Shown here: positions 11,789 to 21,535 of the stretch, piece by piece | Position numbering within the stretch: the first letter of the stretch is position 1 | Layout: each line of letters starts with the position of its first letter | From: Tricholomella constricta | Lineage: Eukaryota; Basidiomycota; Agaricomycetes; Agaricales; Lyophyllaceae | Reading direction: 5' to 3' | DNA length: 64,000 nucleotides | NCBI GenBank assembly: GCA_013368375.1 | Contig: JAACJP010000031.1 | Span: 434,001-498,000, forward strand | Notes under the pieces: model-generated | The model's database searches: none | What the model was told of the DNA's origin: nothing | What the model saw: only the letters and a program-made list of their open reading frames with translations | Position numbers and translations under genes: made by a program

Positions 11789-13033
11789 TTAAAAACCCTC
11801 CTCAGCATCGGAGGTGCCCGCGTCGGCCGACGATGGAGTCTGGTCGGCAGGAACTGCGTCTTTGCGGGCTAGACGCTCCATGATGAGCGCCTCCAGCTCG
11901 TCGTCGAGCATGTGGCGCACGTCCCAGCGCAAGGGACAGTCACGCGAGTAGTGACCCTTCTTCTTGCACCGGAAGCAGTGGTCGTCGGCAGGTGCGACCC
12001 GGTCGCGCATCCGATCGACATCCATCGGGACGCCCAGGGGGAGCGGCCTAGGGGCTGGTGCGATGGGAGCGCGAGGGGCGGGAGGGGCAGAAGCGGGAGT
12101 GGGAATGGGAGTGGGGGCAGTAGCGAACGCCCATCGTGCGGCTACGGCGGTGGTTGGGCGGCCGTCCGGCGCCTTTGTCGGGACCATCCGACGGTGGAAG
12201 TCGTCCTCCGACCTCATGATGAAGTCTTGAGAACGGGCGATCCTCAGCCACTCCTCAATCTTCTCGTCGTGCGGGCGACCCGTGGTGATGCTTCCCAGTC
12301 GCCTCGAAAGCTTTGGGTCCATGCCCCGACGGAATTTGAGGACCAGGTGGCGTCCATCGGGGTAGCCTGCCTTGACCCACAGGGATCGGAACGAGTCGAT
12401 GTACTCGTCGATCGACCGACCGTTCTGGAAGTACGCCGTCGACTCCAGGATGAGCGCGGCATCGGCGACCTCGTCGAAGAGGAAGAACTCGCCACGGAAG
12501 GTGTCTTCGAAGTCCTTCCAGGCGGGAAAGACGTCCTTGGCGGTTCCGAACTGGAACACCCGACTGACGAAGTCGGCGGCTCGTCCGTGCTGCATGTACG
12601 ACAGCACCCATACGATTCGGGCGTGGTCGTCGGCGAAACTTCCCCCGCACAAGGAGAAGTAGAGGTTGCAGGCGTTCCAGAACGCGCGACCGCCTGACCG
12701 GGCGCCGTCGTAAATGGGAGGGGGCGACGGTCGGAGGTGGTGCGATCCTGATTGCGGAGCGCCTGGCAGCAGAGGGGTCGTCGCAGGCAACGGAGGGATC
12801 GTCTCAGGCGGCGGAGGGGTCGTGTCTGCTTCGGGAGCAGCGGGGGTGGGATTGGGGGGTGTCCCCGACATGAGTTTTTCGAAAAGAGCGGAGAGGCGGT
12901 CCATAGAGGCCGAGTTGGATGTGTTGGAGGCGGAGAGAGCCGAAATCGTGGCTTCCATATTCGCCAACCGCTCCTCCGTCGTGAGGAAGGGAGAGAACGG
13001 TCGTTCGAGCGGCATGTCACCAAATTCGGACAT
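11789..13033 (-). CDS. gag: Element B gag (nucleocapsid/capsid)
   Basis: A 414-residue structural protein of the retrotransposon particle. The start ATG at 13033 is the first after the LTR leader. The N-terminal third has a short helical segment and a Pro-rich linker. A capsid-like region follows (about residues 105-260, with AFWNACNLYFSLCGG and IDEYIDSFRSLW). A single zinc knuckle CFRCKKKGHYSRDC (C-x2-C-x4-H-x4-C) near residue 360 would bind RNA. It ends TAA at 11789-11791. Pol begins in a different frame just downstream, so expression of pol would need a frameshift or re-initiation. No damage is seen. Confidence 0.92.
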   Translation of the reverse strand: MSEFGDMPLERPFSPFLTTEERLANMEATISALSASNTSNSASMDRLSALFEKLMSGTPPNPTPAAPEADTTPPPPETIPPLPATTPLLPGAPQSGSHHLRPSPPPIYDGARSGGRAFWNACNLYFSLCGGSFADDHARIVWVLSYMQHGRAADFVSRVFQFGTAKDVFPAWKDFEDTFRGEFFLFDEVADAALILESTAYFQNGRSIDEYIDSFRSLWVKAGYPDGRHLVLKFRRGMDPKLSRRLGSITTGRPHDEKIEEWLRIARSQDFIMRSEDDFHRRMVPTKAPDGRPTTAVAARWAFATAPTPIPTPASAPPAPRAPIAPAPRPLPLGVPMDVDRMRDRVAPADDHCFRCKKKGHYSRDCPLRWDVRHMLDDELEALIMERLARKDAVPADQTPSSADAGTSDAEEGF

Positions 13034-13147
13034 CTCGAAACGGGACTGGGCGGGCGATCAGAGCGAGCGCGCGTTGGACGGTCGCGTGTAGCAGACGCGT
13101 GTTTCGGCGCGGAAGCTGGTCGGTCGGCTTCGTCGGGTTTCTAAGAG

Positions 13148-13157
13148 ACACTATTCT
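13148..13157 (-). promoter_or_regulatory. Primer-binding site of element B (self-priming type)
   Basis: Minus strand AGAATAGTGT begins 2 bases after the 5' LTR. It does not start with TGG, as expected for a site binding a tRNA 3' CCA end, but it is perfectly complementary over 10 bases to ACACTATTCT in the LTR. Confidence 0.55.
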
Positions 13158-13274
13158 GCTGTTAGGGCGACCTTTAGAGCAGAGCTTAGTCGTACTGGCA
13201 AAGGGGAATCCAAAGTTATATTGATGTACTGTAACGAGGTAAATAAGGCTTACCTGGCAAAGGGGAATCCAAAG

Positions 13275-13284
13275 AGAATAGTGT
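13275..13284 (-). promoter_or_regulatory. Proposed transcript 5' end / self-primer of element B
   Basis: The minus strand reads ACACTATTCT. This is the exact reverse complement of AGAATAGTGT, found 2 bases past the LTR end (13157-13148, minus strand). In Tf1/sushi-type gypsy elements the first ~11 bases of the RNA fold back to prime reverse transcription at exactly such a site. The location downstream of a TATA box supports this reading; the transcript start itself is inferred. Confidence 0.55.
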
Positions 13285-13312
13285 AAAGGATTCCCAGATG
13301 CCAGGGGGCCGG

Positions 13313-13319
13313 CTATATA
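13313..13319 (-). promoter_or_regulatory. TATA box of the element B LTR promoter
   Basis: The minus strand reads TATATAG. The first T lies 35 bases upstream of position 13284, the proposed transcript start, which is the usual TATA-to-start spacing. The same box is present in the other LTR near 1886-1892. Confidence 0.6.
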
Positions 13320-13638
13320 CAAGTGTGATACATGAGGGCAGGCTCTCCATAGTGTACTGTACATGTGATAATAACGACATGTGATAACCATGACAGGTGA
13401 TAATGATGAGCAGGTTCCGGATGCTGTCTGATGGTAACCGTCGTCAGGATGTCAGGTGATCGGGAATATGAACAGGGAAACGAGGGGAATGACAGGAAGT
13501 GAGTAAGGTAAATATGTACACCGACGCTTGGGTCAGAGCGTCGGGGTCAGGATCGCGATCGGTCAGGAGCGAGCGCACGTGTCGGGGAACAGTTGGTGAG
13601 CGTCGGAGGGCGTGAACGGGTGTTCCCCTAACAGATAC

Positions 13639-15260
13639 TCTATACTCGCCATGATTGTGTACTTGGTGGTCATCCTGGACGTACTCTGACCGTCAAGAAT
13701 ATTCTACGCGACTACTCTTGGCCGGGAATCTATACGTATGTCCGCCGCTACGTCTCAGCGTGCGATACGTGTAATCGTATCAAGATCCCTCGCCACAAGC
13801 CCTATGGTCTTCTACAACCGCTCGACATCCCTGAACGCCCATGGAAATCAATTTCTATGGATTTTATTGTTAAGCTTCCTAATTCTCATTCTTACGATTC
13901 AATTCTCGTCGTTTGTGATCGTCTAACGCGTGCAGCGCACTTCATTCCCTGTACAGAGTCGATGACCGCGTCGGATCTCGCGTGGTTATTCGTCGATCGC
14001 ATATTTCGCTACCACGGTCTCCCAGATTCCATCATCTCGGATGGTGGCACCCTTTTCGTTTCTAACTTTTGGAAAGAACTTACTTCGCGTCTCGACATCG
14101 ACGCTCGTTTCTCCACAGCCTATCACCCACGCACGGATGGCCTCACAGAGCGTACTAATCAGACTCTCGAGGGCTATCTGCGCGCGTACTGCTCGTACCA
14201 GCAGGACGATTGGGTTGATTACCTTCCCCTGGCAGAATTCGTTTTCAACAACTCCGAAAACTCGTCAACAAAACATTCGCCATTCTACGCCAACTATGGT
14301 TTCCATCCTACCTTCACTCCTAAACTTTCTGAAGTCTCTACCGTCCCTGCTGCTGACGATTTAGCTCTACGTTTAGATCAAATTCATTCCGAACTACGCG
14401 CCGAACTTCAGTATTCTCAAGATCGTCAAAAGAGAATATTCGACACCAAGGTCTTACCCTCTCCATCCTATTCTCCCGACCAACTGGTATGGCTACTTCG
14501 CCGTAACATTCGAACGACTAGGCCGTCGCTCAAATTGGATCATCGACGCCTCGGCCCTTTCCCAGTCGTTCGTCGTATCGGCTTGCAGACGTATCAGCTA
14601 CGCCTCCCATCCTATCTCTCTCGACTCCATCCCGTGTTCCACACCTCCCTATTAGAACCCTATCAAGACCCTTCGGAATTCCATCCCCACTCCTCTCCTC
14701 GACCCTTCCAACTCGCCGACTCTACCCCATCCATTTCCAACATCCTCGACTCTCGCAAAATCGGTCATCGTTATGAATACTTCGTCCACTGGCACTCCCT
14801 TCCCGACTCAGAAAATTCCTGGATCGCCCTCTCCGACATCCCTACCACCGCCAACGAACTTATCGATCGTTTCCACCGTCGTCACCCCCGAGCCCCGAGG
14901 CCTCATCCTATTACGTTACAACAACACTTTTCTCTTATTACTGACAATTTACCTACTAGTTCCACTCACGACGCCCAAGATGTTCCATCGACCGAACTTC
15001 CCCTCTCTACGTCCGAGTCTCCCGTGTCGCACTTCGACGTAACTGGTGTTACGCCAGGAGCCGTGTCAACCTCGGTAGACGGTCGTGAACAGAGTTCGGC
15101 TCACGGTTCGTCGTCGTTTCCTCATCCTCGTCCCGTTTCTCCTCCTACTATACATGAAAATCCTCGTTCTGTTTACGTACCTCCGCCTACTACCACTACT
15201 CGCACAGGTCGCGTCTCTCGGCCTCCCAACCGCCTCGATCCACCATTAAAAGGGGGATAA
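13639..15260 (+). CDS. pol: Element A pol, C-terminal part: integrase and chromodomain (partial)
   Basis: This is the second half of the A polyprotein. The HHCC zinc-binding region (RHDCVLGGHPG ... CDTC) comes first. The DDE integrase core follows, with Asp in MDFIVKLP, Asp in ISDGGTLF and Glu in TDGLTERTNQ. The second motif reads SDGG where most gypsy integrases have SDRG. A chromodomain follows (ISNILDSRKIGHRYEYFVHW), which in chromoviruses steers integration to modified histones. The tail is Ser/Pro/Thr-rich. The TAA stop (15258-15260) abuts the LTR, and the last codons form the purine-rich tract AAAAGGGGGA. Bases 1-1732 plus 13639-15260 total 3354, a multiple of three, and the frame is continuous across the join. 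Confidence 0.92.
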
Positions 15261-15406
15261 TGTCACGGTCACTACTACGTTATGTCTCACCTACTTACTT
15301 ACGCGTTATTTTACGATACACTTTTTCCTTAGTTCAATCAACACATTCATAGCTGCTACGCTTCGTCCCTCGCCCTAAGTCTATTGTCTCAACCTTGACC
15401 GTAACA
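15261..15406 (+). repeat. 3' LTR of element A (146 bp)
   Basis: It starts TGTCACGGTC and ends GACCGTAACA, an imperfect terminal inverted repeat with TG...CA ends. It directly follows the purine tract and stop codon of pol. At 146 bp it is a short LTR. The partner LTR lies outside the window, so the 3' boundary rests on the inverted repeat alone. Confidence 0.8.
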
Positions 15407-18400
15407 CTTGGATGCCCTGGTCAACACAGGATGAGAACATCAATCCATCTGTTAATTAGTGTGACATAGTACCCTCCTCGACGTCGATGTGTATCTGAAG
15501 ATTCTATTGACTCGTTCACCATAGATTCTGATGGGATCGAAATTTTACCCGGCCACGACGAACCACTGAAGCGAAAGAAGATTGTCCGTGATAGCCTCTC
15601 ATCAGAAAACAGTGATATCACATCGGTACTTCCCTCTAATCTTGCCTTTCGTACATTTTTGACTTTGTGCTTAGAAACCGGCAAAGAAGAAGAAGACAGT
15701 CAAACAATTCCGAGTAGGGACTTGCACTGAGCGTGCTCAGACTAAGGTAAGTACACTGTCGAGCTATTTGATCAAGGTTCATCAATTTTTTTAGACCTCG
15801 AAAAAGAAATCACCTGCGATCATCGTCACAGACGTCGAAACCGATATTGATGATGACGACGTCACGACAGGCTCATTCAGCAAGAAGGGACCCGCAAACA
15901 ATAGCCGCCAACACTTCGCGGACCCTGTTCCCAGTGTGAGGAATGGAGATCGACGCTGGCTTTTCAAATGCAAGCACTGTTCAAGGTATGTATCAAGTAC
16001 TTCTTTGAAAAGATATGCTAGATGATGAGTTGTTCTCTAGCTCCTTCACGTTTCCCCGAACCGTTGCTAAGGGGCAAGCCTTCACCGACGAGCCCAAACA
16101 GCCACCACTCGGAAACCTCGCAACTCACGTTAAAAGCTCCCACCCCAATGTTGCGGTCCCCAAAATGATCACCGACATACCTGGAGCATCTCGAGGCATC
16201 AGCGCGGCATCACTCAAAATTATGGGCGATTTTTTGAAGGAAGGAGTTCTAAATCCAGAGCTTGTACGCACGCAAGGTGGCTTCCACAAAGTCTTCGCTG
16301 CATGGCTTCTTGAAGATGACCTTCCCTTCACCACTGGCGAAACCTCCGGGATCCATCGCCTATTCGTGTATATGGAGTCCCGTTTTTTACTTCCAACAGA
16401 TATAACAGTGCGAAATACCTTGGCCAAGATTTTCACAGAGCTATATAATGTCGTAAGTGCTGAATTGAAGGCAAGTGGTCATTACTATCACACTTCTATC
16501 TCATTAACCCTCCGTATAGAATGTAAAATGGAAAATTGCGCTGTCTACCGACACTTGGACAACAAAATCCATGATGTTCTCGTTTGCAGGAACTATCGCC
16601 TCATGGATAACAGATGACTGGGAACTTATCGAGCGTGTAATCGACTTTCACCCGCTGGAGGATAAGGAGCATGAGGGTGAATACGCTGCCAAAGCACTGG
16701 CAAAATTATTGTCAGATCTCGGAATCTTGGAAAAGATAAGTTTTTATTTACTCTTCTATTTTCGGTCATCTATTTATCTCTTACTACCTCATAGCCGTCT
16801 CCCTGGATAACGCTGCACCTAACAATGTCCTTTTGGCGACTCTTTCTCGTCTGCTCATCGAGAAGTTTGACATTCAGTTTGTCCCCGAAAATAGTCAAAT
16901 CCGGTGCCTGGCCCATGTCGTCAACCTCGTTGTGCAGAAGATTCTTTCAGTACTCGAGGAAGCTGAGGATCCCGACATCATCGACTATTATGACAAGGCC
17001 CTTCCTTTCCACTATGAACCAGAGGATGACGACTACGGTGATGACGACGATCTTAATGAAGATGGAGCAGATGATGACGAGGACTGGGAGGAAGACTTCA
17101 TGCGAGACTTGATCAGTAGGAAGGTGGGCGATGATGGTGAAGAATCACTGAGTGCTTTGCAGAAGGTATGCCTCTTTTCTCAATGTCGGCACCTTGCTTA
17201 TTGTCGTGTTGCCAATAGTTGCGCGCGATCTGTACAAAAATTGCCTCATCACCGCAGCGACGCCAGCGCTTCCGCAGGACTGCAAGGCGTTGCTACCCTG
17301 ATGATCTTTCAGAAGTTGGCACTCCCATCGCCAAGCTAATGGTTGTTCGCGATGTGCGAACACGATGGAATTACACTCATGCCATGATCAAACGTGCTTT
17401 GGTGCTCCGAAAGGTATGTTCAGAGACACCTTGGATCCACGCAAGTATTCTAATTGTCCAATCAGGCTGTTGATGCCTGGGTCAGAGATCGTCTCGAGCT
17501 CCGTACACTCCACATCAGAGCATCGGAGTGGGATCTTCTGCGAGACCTTGGTTTGTTGCTTGAGGTGATTGTTATTTTCCATCAATATCAACTGTGCTTG
17601 ACTTCTTTTTAGATTTTCACCCAGGTCACTCTTCAGATGTCGCGCGCGCGGACCCCCACACTATCGTGGGTGTTACCCATGTACGAGCACATGATCAAGC
17701 ACTTGAACAGCTTTATCAACAATGCCGGCGTACTTCCTGTACTCGCAACGGCAGCTCGCGCGGGTTTAGAGAAGCTGAACACCTATTATAAAAAAGCCCG
17801 CGGCTGCCAGTATAATGTAATCGCGACAGGTGTGTGTTATTTTCATTACTGAACCCCGAACACTGGTGCTAAATATTTCCCTAGTGCTTCATCCTTGCCT
17901 CGGAATATCCTGGTTCCGGAAACTCGGTGGTGACCGTGCTGAGAAGGCTGAAATCCTTTTCAAGCACGTCTACGAACAGTATGTAAAGGCACGCCCGGCA
18001 TCAAGTCAAGCTCCCGTTCGAAGGACCGGTCCCTCATCGAGTTTCCTCGACGACGTCTGTATGTTCGGGGTTGCAGATCCTGCACCAACTTCGAACACTC
18101 AGGTTGGAGAGGTCGAACGATTCTTCGCAGCGGCCAAAACTTTTGGTATGGGTGACATGAATACGCCGCTGCTATGGTGGAAGGTACAGTTCTTCCTCTG
18201 ATGCAATAATAATGACGGCGATTCTTGACATCACCTCTTCAGCACAACGAGCGGGAGTTTCCCATCATCGCGAAGATGGCGCGCGACTTTTTGGCGATAC
18301 CTGGCACGAGTGTCTCCGTCGAGCGGCTGTTTTCGAAGTCTCGTCATATCTGTACTGATCTGCGGTCATCTCTGAAGGCTAAGACTGTCATGCAGTCTCT

Positions 18401-18640
18401 ACTTACAAAGGTTTGGATCAAGAGTGGACTTCTTTCATTCGGTCCTCCCAAGTCTGCGAGATAGAAAAACTAAATATGTTGCAACATAATGCCTTAGGCA
18501 AAAATTAGAAAATTTGGCATTGTAAACAGTTTGTAAACGGTTTGTAACCGTTTGTATACTGACTACTGTTTTGTTTACCTGCGATCGTAAACGAAAACTA
18601 AACGGTTGGAGCCTTATGACATACAATATATATATTCATA
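15407..18640 (+). mobile_element. hAT-family DNA transposon, left end hidden by element A
   Basis: The segment right of the A LTR carries a complete-looking hAT transposase body. The left terminal repeat and probably the first coding exon are not visible between 15407 and 15470, so A most likely inserted in the 5' part of the transposon. Downstream of the stop, repeats related to GTTTGTAAACGG and GTTTGTAACCG (18528-18600) may be subterminal motifs. The exact right terminal repeat and 8-bp duplication were not identified. Confidence 0.7.
15470..18464 (+). CDS. hAT transposase, BED zinc finger and C-terminal dimerisation domain (5' partial, about 11 exons)
   Basis: The enzyme cuts and rejoins hAT elements. 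Exons that keep one frame are 15470-15625, 15675-15746, 15795-15985, 16041-16452, 16520-16739, 16795-17165 and 17219 onwards, then several more to the TAG at 18462. Introns are short with GT...AG ends. The BED finger is split by an intron (KCKHCS ... HVKSSH). The catalytic region has STDTWTTKSMMFSFAG, ITVSLDNAAPNN and RCLAHVVNLVVQ. An RW motif (RTRWNYTHAM) follows. The hallmark C-terminal dimerisation segment has PGTSVSVERLFSKSRH. An acidic loop (about 17010-17100) is unusual. No in-frame ATG exists after the acceptor-like TAG at 15467-15469, so the first exon is probably beyond element A. No stop is seen inside the exons. Confidence 0.82.
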
Positions 18641-19050
18641 TCTCCAATATCTAGGAATACTTTACGTGCAACGAAATGTGTTGTCCATTCTCTTTGCCTG
18701 TCTTTGCCTTGGCCTTTGCTCCTCCTCTTCGCCTGTCACGCTGTGGCTCGGCTTGAGTTCGGCACCCGTCTTGCCATGCGGGTATCAGCGAACCACGCGA
18801 GTTCCACGCGAGCAGATCTCTGTGTTCGATTCTACGATCGACCACCTCTTGGTATTTCCCAACTTGCTCTTGACCATCACGATTGCTCTACCTTTTGGAT
18901 GCCATCTCGTTGCTGCGCTTCCTGACTCTTTTACTTACCTGAGTGAAACGCCAGCTATTGACTCCTGAAGTTCTGATTTTGCCCTCTCGTGGACGTCGAC
19001 GAGAAGGAGCATATAGCGACCAATTCTTTTCTCCAACTCCATATTTCGCC
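18641..19050. other. Intergenic, presumed promoter of the homeodomain-like gene
   Basis: About 0.4 kb that is CT-rich near 18700-18740 and near the start codon (TTCTTTTCTCC at 19024), as is common upstream of basidiomycete genes. No other feature was seen. Confidence 0.4.
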
Positions 19051-20305
19051 ATGGCAAAAAGAAAGGCAGCGGCCACGAGCTTCGACATCGCCGCCACGCA
19101 GTATATCTCCACCTCTGAAGCCGTCAAGACGCGTCTCCGCAAGCGGCGTAACGTAACTCCAACGCGCGCACCTCTTCAACCCAAAGCCAAGCTCAAGCCC
19201 AAACTCAAGCCCAAGCCCAAAACAGAAGCGACAGAACCTATCCTGACCGCCGTGGCCCAGTCTCTTTCCCTCCAACCTCTCGCCCTCGTGCATATGGACG
19301 AGCTCGCGAAGATCTGGGATGCGGACAAACGCACACCGACCGTGGCTTCCCGCCGGGCATGGGCACTTGCCCGCGGCGTCAAGCCCGACCACGTGCATCG
19401 GTGGTGGGCACGCCGGAAGCAGGTCGCGAAACGGAAGCAGGAGCTGGGCGGTATCCCCTCAGGCACGTATGAGCTGCCGGTTGGGTCGCCCCCCATCGTC
19501 GAGGTCAAGCGGGAGGCGACGCCGCTGGAGTTGCTCAAGGTACATGGGAACATCCAGGTCAAGGAAGAGGCTACTGGCGTGGTTCAACTTGGCTCGGATG
19601 CGCCGTCGTCTGATCGTACACTGATCGCATGCCCACCTCGACACAGAAAGAAACACTATCTCCGCTCGAGCTCAAGGCCGAGCTCGCCACTGCTCCCTCC
19701 TAGCTCTCCTCCTCCACCACTCTCGTCTGTGCCTCCCTCTCCCTCTCCTGTGCCCTCGACCGCCGTTACACCATTGCTGCTTTTGTGTTCTCCCTCCAGC
19801 ACTGAGTCCCGCTCTAAAGAAGTAACTAAAAGCGAGGTGTGGTGCACAGATGGCCAGAGCTCGCTTTTTGAGAGACCTGCGTTCACATGCGATCTGTGCC
19901 TGTGCCCCAGAGGTACAGCGCTCTGGCTACCACAATGCACGCTCTAACCATAAACATACTCTACATATAGATGCTGACCCAGACCTCTCCTTGCTCTTCC
20001 AATCACCCGTCGACGAGCACGGGTTGTCAGCCTCGAGCGACTACGATCATGACTCTATGCATATGGAACTCTCTGCGCTGCTTTTTCTCCTGCGCTCGCC
20101 CGACCTTGCAAGAGGACAAGGACAGGTGTTTCATGGTACAGCTTCATCGTGGTGGTGCCTCGATGGAAGAGACTACGCGCTCGATGGGACGTTCATTGGC
20201 CCGTGCTGTTCTCATTCTGACCTGGAAGACGTCACATCGCGGAGGATGTCGACCACAATCACGAGCTGGGGCTTGGATCGTGAGGTGTCGGAATGGACTT
20301 TTTGA
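19051..20305 (+). CDS. Homeodomain-like DNA-binding protein, two exons, 398 residues
   Basis: The start ATG lies in a good context (CGCCATGGCA). Exon 1 is 19051-19912 and exon 2 is 19971-20305; the 58-base intron has GT...AG ends and a CTAAC branch point at 19944-19948, and joins in phase. A Lys/Pro repeat sits near residue 50. Residues about 80-130 resemble an atypical homeodomain: LAKIWDADKRTPTVASRRAW followed by VHRWWARRKQ in the position of the recognition helix (compare the W-F-x-N-x-R pattern). An acidic and Ser/Pro-rich middle and a C-terminal WWCLDGRDYALDG segment follow. Probably a nuclear transcription factor; the usual Asn of helix 3 is replaced, so target binding is uncertain. It is not an evident mating-type HD1/HD2 protein. 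Confidence 0.6.
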
Positions 20306-21535
20306 ACACGAGGTCTTCTGCTATCACTGCTTGATGTCTGGGTCTGGCCTTGCTTTTTTACTTCTTTCCGCTTTTTGCTTTGGTGCTATGAACCCGAGAC
20401 AGGCTGTAATTTGCTGAATTTCTTCTGTGGCCTCTGGGATGCTCTGTCACTGCTTTTGTGTTTCTCTGGTAGCTATGCTCGTGCAACCTCACTCTAGACT
20501 TATTTGCTGGACGAAAATTCTCTGTAGGTCAACTGGTTATGTTCATCCCCAATTATCTTCATCTGTCACTGTCTCTTTCAGAACGGACCGCGGATGGAAT
20601 CGATATCTCTATCCCTTTGTTGCGTTCATTCCAGATTACCTTCATCTGCCACTGGCTTTCAGAACGGACCGCAGATGGAATCGACATCCACACTCCTTCT
20701 GTACTCTCTCGAATCTCAATGTCGCACGCTTTGCATCTGCATCTGACTTTTCTCGTTGCCGGTCTACTCGCTTCACAGCATACAGCATCGGGTTCTGGTA
20801 AGCTTTCGAAATCCCAGCATTCATTTGTCATTTACTCTTATGTCCACTAAGAATCGTTCCACGGATGGATTCGCGATAAATATCCTTGCACACCACATTT
20901 CTACTTATACGCTTGCTGGATTGCAATTGGCTCTTGTGTTCATTGTGTGTATTGGAGCTTCGTAGGTTCGTAACCTATGTAGTGTTGTTTTCCTTCTGTG
21001 ACCATCAGGCGCGGGATACAAGGGCTTGTCATTACCATGCGTTCTCGCACCGGAAAGATTTCAATGGCATCTTTATTCCAGGATGAACTTCCGGTGATAT
21101 GATGATTCAGAAGGGAGGGATGAGGAATATCAATCCTCTGAGGTCAAGATGTATACAAGTAAAGGCAAAGGAACAAGTGCCTCGAGGTATTTTGAGTCCT
21201 TGCGCGAGCCCACTGGCGTGTTAAAATGCTACTCTCGATGTGATGTGACAGTAGAGTAACGGGGTTTGACATCAAAAGTTTATCAAAGCGACGTACCATC
21301 GGGCTGCTGAACACAGCTTATGTTCAGCAGACGGGTTAAGTAGAAGTAAACTGCTGTGACCGGGGACATGATGTGCCACAGAGCAGATAATCATGGATAT
21401 CTATTGATAGCTTGTAAAACAACGTAATATAATAGTATAGATATTAGATAAATAATGGCAGGTACTCAACTAGAATGGACGCGGCGTAGCTTGAGAGAGG
21501 ATTACGTTCTCTAGCAGTTCCCCTCCATGTAAGGT
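20306..21535. other. Intergenic region with a diverged tandem duplication
   Basis: Lies between two convergent genes. Two copies of an ~83-base unit begin at about 20542 and 20625 (shared core AGAACGGACCGC then ATGGAATCG), and a partial third core is at about 20846. No gene was recognised. Confidence 0.5.

Larger units (their letters stand above)
1733..13633 (-). mobile_element. Ty3/gypsy chromovirus B, inserted in A, carrying element C
   Basis: This is an inverted gypsy element bounded by two 474-bp LTRs and flanked by a 5-bp duplication, GATAC. Reading the minus strand the order is LTR, putative self-primer site, gag (13033-11789), start of pol, element C, rest of pol (to 2207), polypurine tract, LTR. 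Without C it would be about 6.4 kb, normal for the group. The LTRs differ at one visible base, so insertion is recent. It is probably non-autonomous now, because pol carries an in-frame TGA and is split by C. Confidence 0.95.
13160..13633 (-). repeat. LTR of element B, 5' LTR in the element's own orientation
   Basis: 474 bp with TG...CA ends, followed on the plus strand by the target duplication GATAC. Read on the minus strand it carries a TATA box (13319-13313) and, about 35 bases later, a 10-mer that is complementary to the sequence just downstream of the LTR. This LTR should therefore hold the active promoter and the R region start. Confidence 0.95.
1..15406 (+). mobile_element. Ty3/gypsy chromovirus A, 5' end outside window, split by element B
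   Basis: A plus-strand gypsy retrotransposon is already open at base 1 and ends with a short LTR at 15261-15406. Its pol frame is interrupted at base 1732 by element B and resumes at 13639, after the 5-bp target duplication GATAC (1728-1732 and 13634-13638). Domain order is RT, RNase H, HHCC/integrase core, chromodomain, which is the chromovirus order. The gag, protease and 5' LTR must lie left of the window. The 3' flank begins CTTGG, so the same five bases are expected before the missing 5' LTR. Confidence 0.93.

Noticed and set aside
18500..18640. Right terminal repeat of the hAT element
   Set aside because: GTTTGTAAACGG-like repeats are present, but without the left end no matching terminal repeat or 8-bp duplication could be fixed.
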